Part shown: positions 61,384 to 64,000 of the stretch, one piece after another
How the letters are laid out: each line of letters starts with the position of its first letter
Position numbering within the stretch: position 1 is the stretch's first letter
Origin: Streptomyces alfalfae
GTDB lineage: Bacteria; Actinomycetota; Actinomycetes; Streptomycetales; Streptomycetaceae
Assembly (NCBI RefSeq): GCF_004127445.1
Contig: NZ_QEXM01000012.1
Coordinates: forward strand, 186,001-250,000
Length of the DNA: 64,000 bases
Direction: 5' to 3'
Position numbers and translations under genes: made by a program
Notes under the pieces: generated by a model
Databases searched by the model: none
What the model saw: only the letters and a program-made list of their open reading frames with translations
Told to the model about the DNA's origin: nothing

Positions 61384-64000
61384 TCAGGCGGTGGGGCCGT
61401 CCGGCGGTGGGAGGTACCCGCTGTCGCGGAGACGGCCGAGGTAGAGGTCGATCAGCCGGGCGTCGACCGGTGGGCAGGTCAGGCCGGCCTCCGCCGACGC
61501 GGAGTCGGTGTTGTCACGGCTGAGGGTGGGGAACGTGTTCGTGAAGTGCGTCTGCTCGACGCCGATCCCGAAGCTGGTCGTGGGCTCGACCAGCAGGGGG
61601 AGGTACGGCGTCATCGGGTGTCGGGGGTCCGCGTCGACCGCCCGTACGACCGCGGCCGTCCATTCCCGGTACCCGACCGTGCGCACCCGATAGGACATGG
61701 CGCGCAGACGCTCCACGAGAAGGGACAGGTGCGCCACATCGGGATTGGAGATGTGGTGGACGCGGCCGTCGGGCTTCTCGTGGGTGATCGCCCGGGTGAT
61801 GGCGTCAGCCGTGCAGTCCACGGGGACGAAGTCGAGCGGCAGCGGTACGTCGGGGGCCACACCGGTCTGTGCGATCGTGTGGAACAACGCGCACATCAGG
61901 GTGTCGGTGTTCCACACGCCCCGGTCACTGGTGCCCGTGATCTCGCCAGGGCGGTAGAGGGACGTGGGAAGCCCCTGGCGCGCGGCCTCCACCACCAGCT
62001 TCTCGGCGACCCGTTTGGTCTCGGTGTAGCCGACCGCAAGACGGTTGGGACGGTCGAGCGGAGAGTGCTCCATCGCGTGCCGGGCCCCGGTGGGGCCGGG
62101 GCCGGTGAGGACTCCGGCGCTGGAGATGTGGTGCACGGGTACCAGCCGGTGCGCGGTGGCCAGTTCGACGACCGTCCGCGTGCCGCCGACGTTGACCGGA
62201 GCCAGTGCCTCGTAGGGGTAGGCGAGGTTGACCTGCGCACCGCAGTGCACGATGAGGTCGCTCTCCTGTGCCAGCCGCTCCCAGGCGGTCCCGGCCAATC
62301 CGAACCGCTCGGCGGACAGGTCACCCGGGACCACCGCGACCCGGTCGCGCAGGCGTCGCGGATCCAGGCCGTAGCGTCGCATCCGGGCGTCGAGACGCGA
62401 GGCTCCTTGTGCCTCGTCCCGTGCGCGGATGAGGCAGTGGACGCGCTCAGCGCCGTCCCGCAGCAGGCGGTCTATGAGGTGGACACCGAGAAATCCGGTT
62501 CCCCCGGTGACGAACGCCCGACCGAGACGGCCGACCTCGGGCAGCGGTCCGGCGCACGGAATCGCTCGGCGCAGCCGCGCCTCGGCGTGGAGGTCCGGCT
62601 TCGCGGGTGACACCCGCGCCCTCCCCTGTGCGGCGAGTCGCCGGGCCCGCACCGCGAAGGCCCCGAGGGTCGGGGTGTCCAGCAGTTCGCGGACGAGGGC
62701 GCCGCTCGCCCCCGGGTCCATGCGGAAGTGGCGGCGGGTGGCCGCGGCGGCGTGCGTCGCCGTCAATGAGGAGCCGCCCAAGGCGAAGAAGTCGTCCTCG
62801 CGCCCCACGGCGTCCACGCCCAGGACCTCGCACCAGATCCGCTCCACGGCCCTCTCGTCCGTGGTCTGTGACGGTCCGCTCCCGTGTGGGTCGCCCTCCG
62901 GCCGGGTGAGCGGGTCCAGGAGGCGAGCGTGATCCACCTTGCCGCTCGCCGTGAGGGGCAGGTCCGGGACGCAGACGATCCTGCTGGGCACCATATGGGC
63001 CGGCAACCGGTCCCGGACATGGTCGTGCAGGCGCGCGGCCAGATCCGTGGCTTCGATGTCCGGGGTGCCTGCCACGACCGCGCCGAGGTGCTCCCCCTGC
63101 CCTTCGCCCAGTACGCCGACGGCGCTCCCCCGGACGCCCGGGTGGGTGGACAGAACGCTCTCCACCTCGCCCAGTTCGACCCGGAAGCCCCGCAGTTTGA
63201 TCTGCCTGTCCCTGCGTCCCAGGAATTCGAGCGTGCCGTCGGCATGTCGGCGCACGATGTCGCCCGTTCGGTAGAGGCGGCCCCGCGGGTCGTTCCCGAA
63301 GCGGTCGGGGACGAACCGCTCCGCGGTGCGTTCCGGGTCGTTGAGGTAACCGATCGCGACGCCGTCCCCTCCCACCCACAGTTCTCCCTCCTCCCCGGCC
63401 TCGGCCAGGCTGCCGTCGGGCCGGACGACGTGGACCGTGGTGGCGGGCACCGGCTCGCCGATGGGGACGCGGTCCGCGTGATCGGGCAATTCACGGACCG
63501 TGTACGACGTGGTGATGACGCCGTTCTCCGTCGGCCCGTAGCCGTTGACCAAGGTGGCCGGCGCGCCGCGAGCCAGCACGGCGCCGACGGCGCCGGGGCT
63601 GACCGTGTCACCGCCCACCATCAGACAGCGCAGTCCGGAGAACGAGCGGGGCGCGGACCGGGCGTGTACGTGGAACAGCCCGGCGGCCAGCCACAGCGTG
63701 GTGATGCGGTGGTGACGCAGGCACTGGCCCAGGGCCTCGGTGTCGAGCAGGACCTCGGGTTCCGGGAGAATGAGACAGGCACCGTTGAGCAGGGTGCAGA
63801 AGATCTCGTAGTACGAGACGTCGAACGTCGGATTGGTCGTGGCGAGCAGGCGGTCGCCCGGCCCGGGGACAGCCGGGTGATCGGCGGTCACGAAGCGGAC
63901 CAGCCCCCGGTGGTGTCCCAGCACGCCTTTGGGCACACCGGTCGAACCGGAGGTGTAGATGAGGTACGCGGCATCCGTGGCGACCCGTCCGGCGGTCCGG
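61384..64000 (-). CDS. NRPS-like A-T-R enzyme, 5' end outside window
   Basis: At least 870 C-terminal residues of a second A-T-R enzyme are present. The window begins in the A3 core (AAYLIYTSGSTGVPKGV) and shows YGPTENG, TGD, the carrier LGGSSLTA and a reductase domain with TGGTGFLG and YTETK (YxxxK). Architecture and sequence are strongly similar to the 56-59 kb enzyme, suggesting tandem duplication. The pocket code read by alignment is D-V-Y-W-M-G-G-V-I-K, hydrophobic but without a close match I know. It would produce a second amino aldehyde. No condensation domain is seen in the visible part. Confidence 0.92.
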   Translation of the reverse strand, partial: RTAGRVATDAAYLIYTSGSTGVPKGVLGHHRGLVRFVTADHPAVPGPGDRLLATTNPTFDVSYYEIFCTLLNGACLILPEPEVLLDTEALGQCLRHHRITTLWLAAGLFHVHARSAPRSFSGLRCLMVGGDTVSPGAVGAVLARGAPATLVNGYGPTENGVITTSYTVRELPDHADRVPIGEPVPATTVHVVRPDGSLAEAGEEGELWVGGDGVAIGYLNDPERTAERFVPDRFGNDPRGRLYRTGDIVRRHADGTLEFLGRRDRQIKLRGFRVELGEVESVLSTHPGVRGSAVGVLGEGQGEHLGAVVAGTPDIEATDLAARLHDHVRDRLPAHMVPSRIVCVPDLPLTASGKVDHARLLDPLTRPEGDPHGSGPSQTTDERAVERIWCEVLGVDAVGREDDFFALGGSSLTATHAAAATRRHFRMDPGASGALVRELLDTPTLGAFAVRARRLAAQGRARVSPAKPDLHAEARLRRAIPCAGPLPEVGRLGRAFVTGGTGFLGVHLIDRLLRDGAERVHCLIRARDEAQGASRLDARMRRYGLDPRRLRDRVAVVPGDLSAERFGLAGTAWERLAQESDLIVHCGAQVNLAYPYEALAPVNVGGTRTVVELATAHRLVPVHHISSAGVLTGPGPTGARHAMEHSPLDRPNRLAVGYTETKRVAEKLVVEAARQGLPTSLYRPGEITGTSDRGVWNTDTLMCALFHTIAQTGVAPDVPLPLDFVPVDCTADAITRAITHEKPDGRVHHISNPDVAHLSLLVERLRAMSYRVRTVGYREWTAAVVRAVDADPRHPMTPYLPLLVEPTTSFGIGVEQTHFTNTFPTLSRDNTDSASAEAGLTCPPVDARLIDLYLGRLRDSGYLPPPDGPTA

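Overview
The window is about 71-73% GC, its coding frames strongly prefer G or C at the third codon position, GTG starts and ATGA/GTGA gene overlaps are frequent, and almost every family is typical of Streptomyces (DUF397/XRE/methyltransferase sets, MocR, ECF sigma, PF04672-type methyltransferase). It reads as accessory, probably arm-like, chromosome of a Streptomyces or close relative. I see no tRNA, rRNA or CRISPR array.

Layout. 0.7-8.1 kb: MocR regulator, a TetR-controlled MFS drug exporter, a CBS-domain protein, a diaminopropionate ammonia-lyase divergent from a LysR regulator, and a beta-carbonic anhydrase. 8.2-12.2 kb: an envelope-stress type locus with ECF sigma-K, its anti-sigma RskA, a membrane-anchored molybdopterin oxidoreductase and a fasciclin lipoprotein; three near-identical promoter elements (CCAATCC, 15-16 bp, CCGAATC-like) tie these genes into one regulon. 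12.2-21.0 kb: a mannan/manno-oligosaccharide locus with secreted GH5 mannanase plus CBM10, LacI regulator, GH2 beta-mannosidase and a sugar ABC importer, with repeated GTGAACCGGT operator-like sites. 21.1-26.5 kb: tandem ABM-type protein, LysR and EthD genes, a PhzF-like remnant, an APC permease that lacks its N-terminal membrane half, and a regulator combining an IS30-type HTH with a MarR-like domain. 26.7-32.5 kb: P450-ferredoxin pair, fatty acid desaturase, NfeD-SPFH pair and universal stress protein. 32.9-38.0 kb: a coupled operon (unknown protein, Nudix with a His-Gln repeat, fused ABC exporter) and a large unknown protein. 38.1-49.9 kb: small regulator/enzyme modules (isonitrile-hydratase-like DJ-1 and HD protein with GlxA/AraC regulator; MerR/SDR; DLH-fold protein without its nucleophile; DUF1963; TetR/nitroreductase; two SDRs, one with a TetR), each with readable operators. 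49.9-54.9 kb: integrase and IS701-like transposase debris, small membrane/HTH genes, and a DUF397-methyltransferase-XRE(DUF5753) set with a previously overlooked 34-codon membrane peptide. 55.0-64.0 kb: one minus-strand biosynthetic operon that runs off the right end, with two paralogous adenylation-carrier-reductase (A-T-R) enzymes, a heme-oxygenase/TenA-like protein, a methyltransferase and a class I aminotransferase.

Most interesting are the 55-64 kb operon, a candidate biosynthetic cluster for an amino-aldehyde-derived small molecule in which one A domain looks valine-like, and the sigma-K regulon, where shared promoters define the start codons and connect redox and fasciclin genes in the same way as the mycobacterial SigK/MPT70-MPT83 system.
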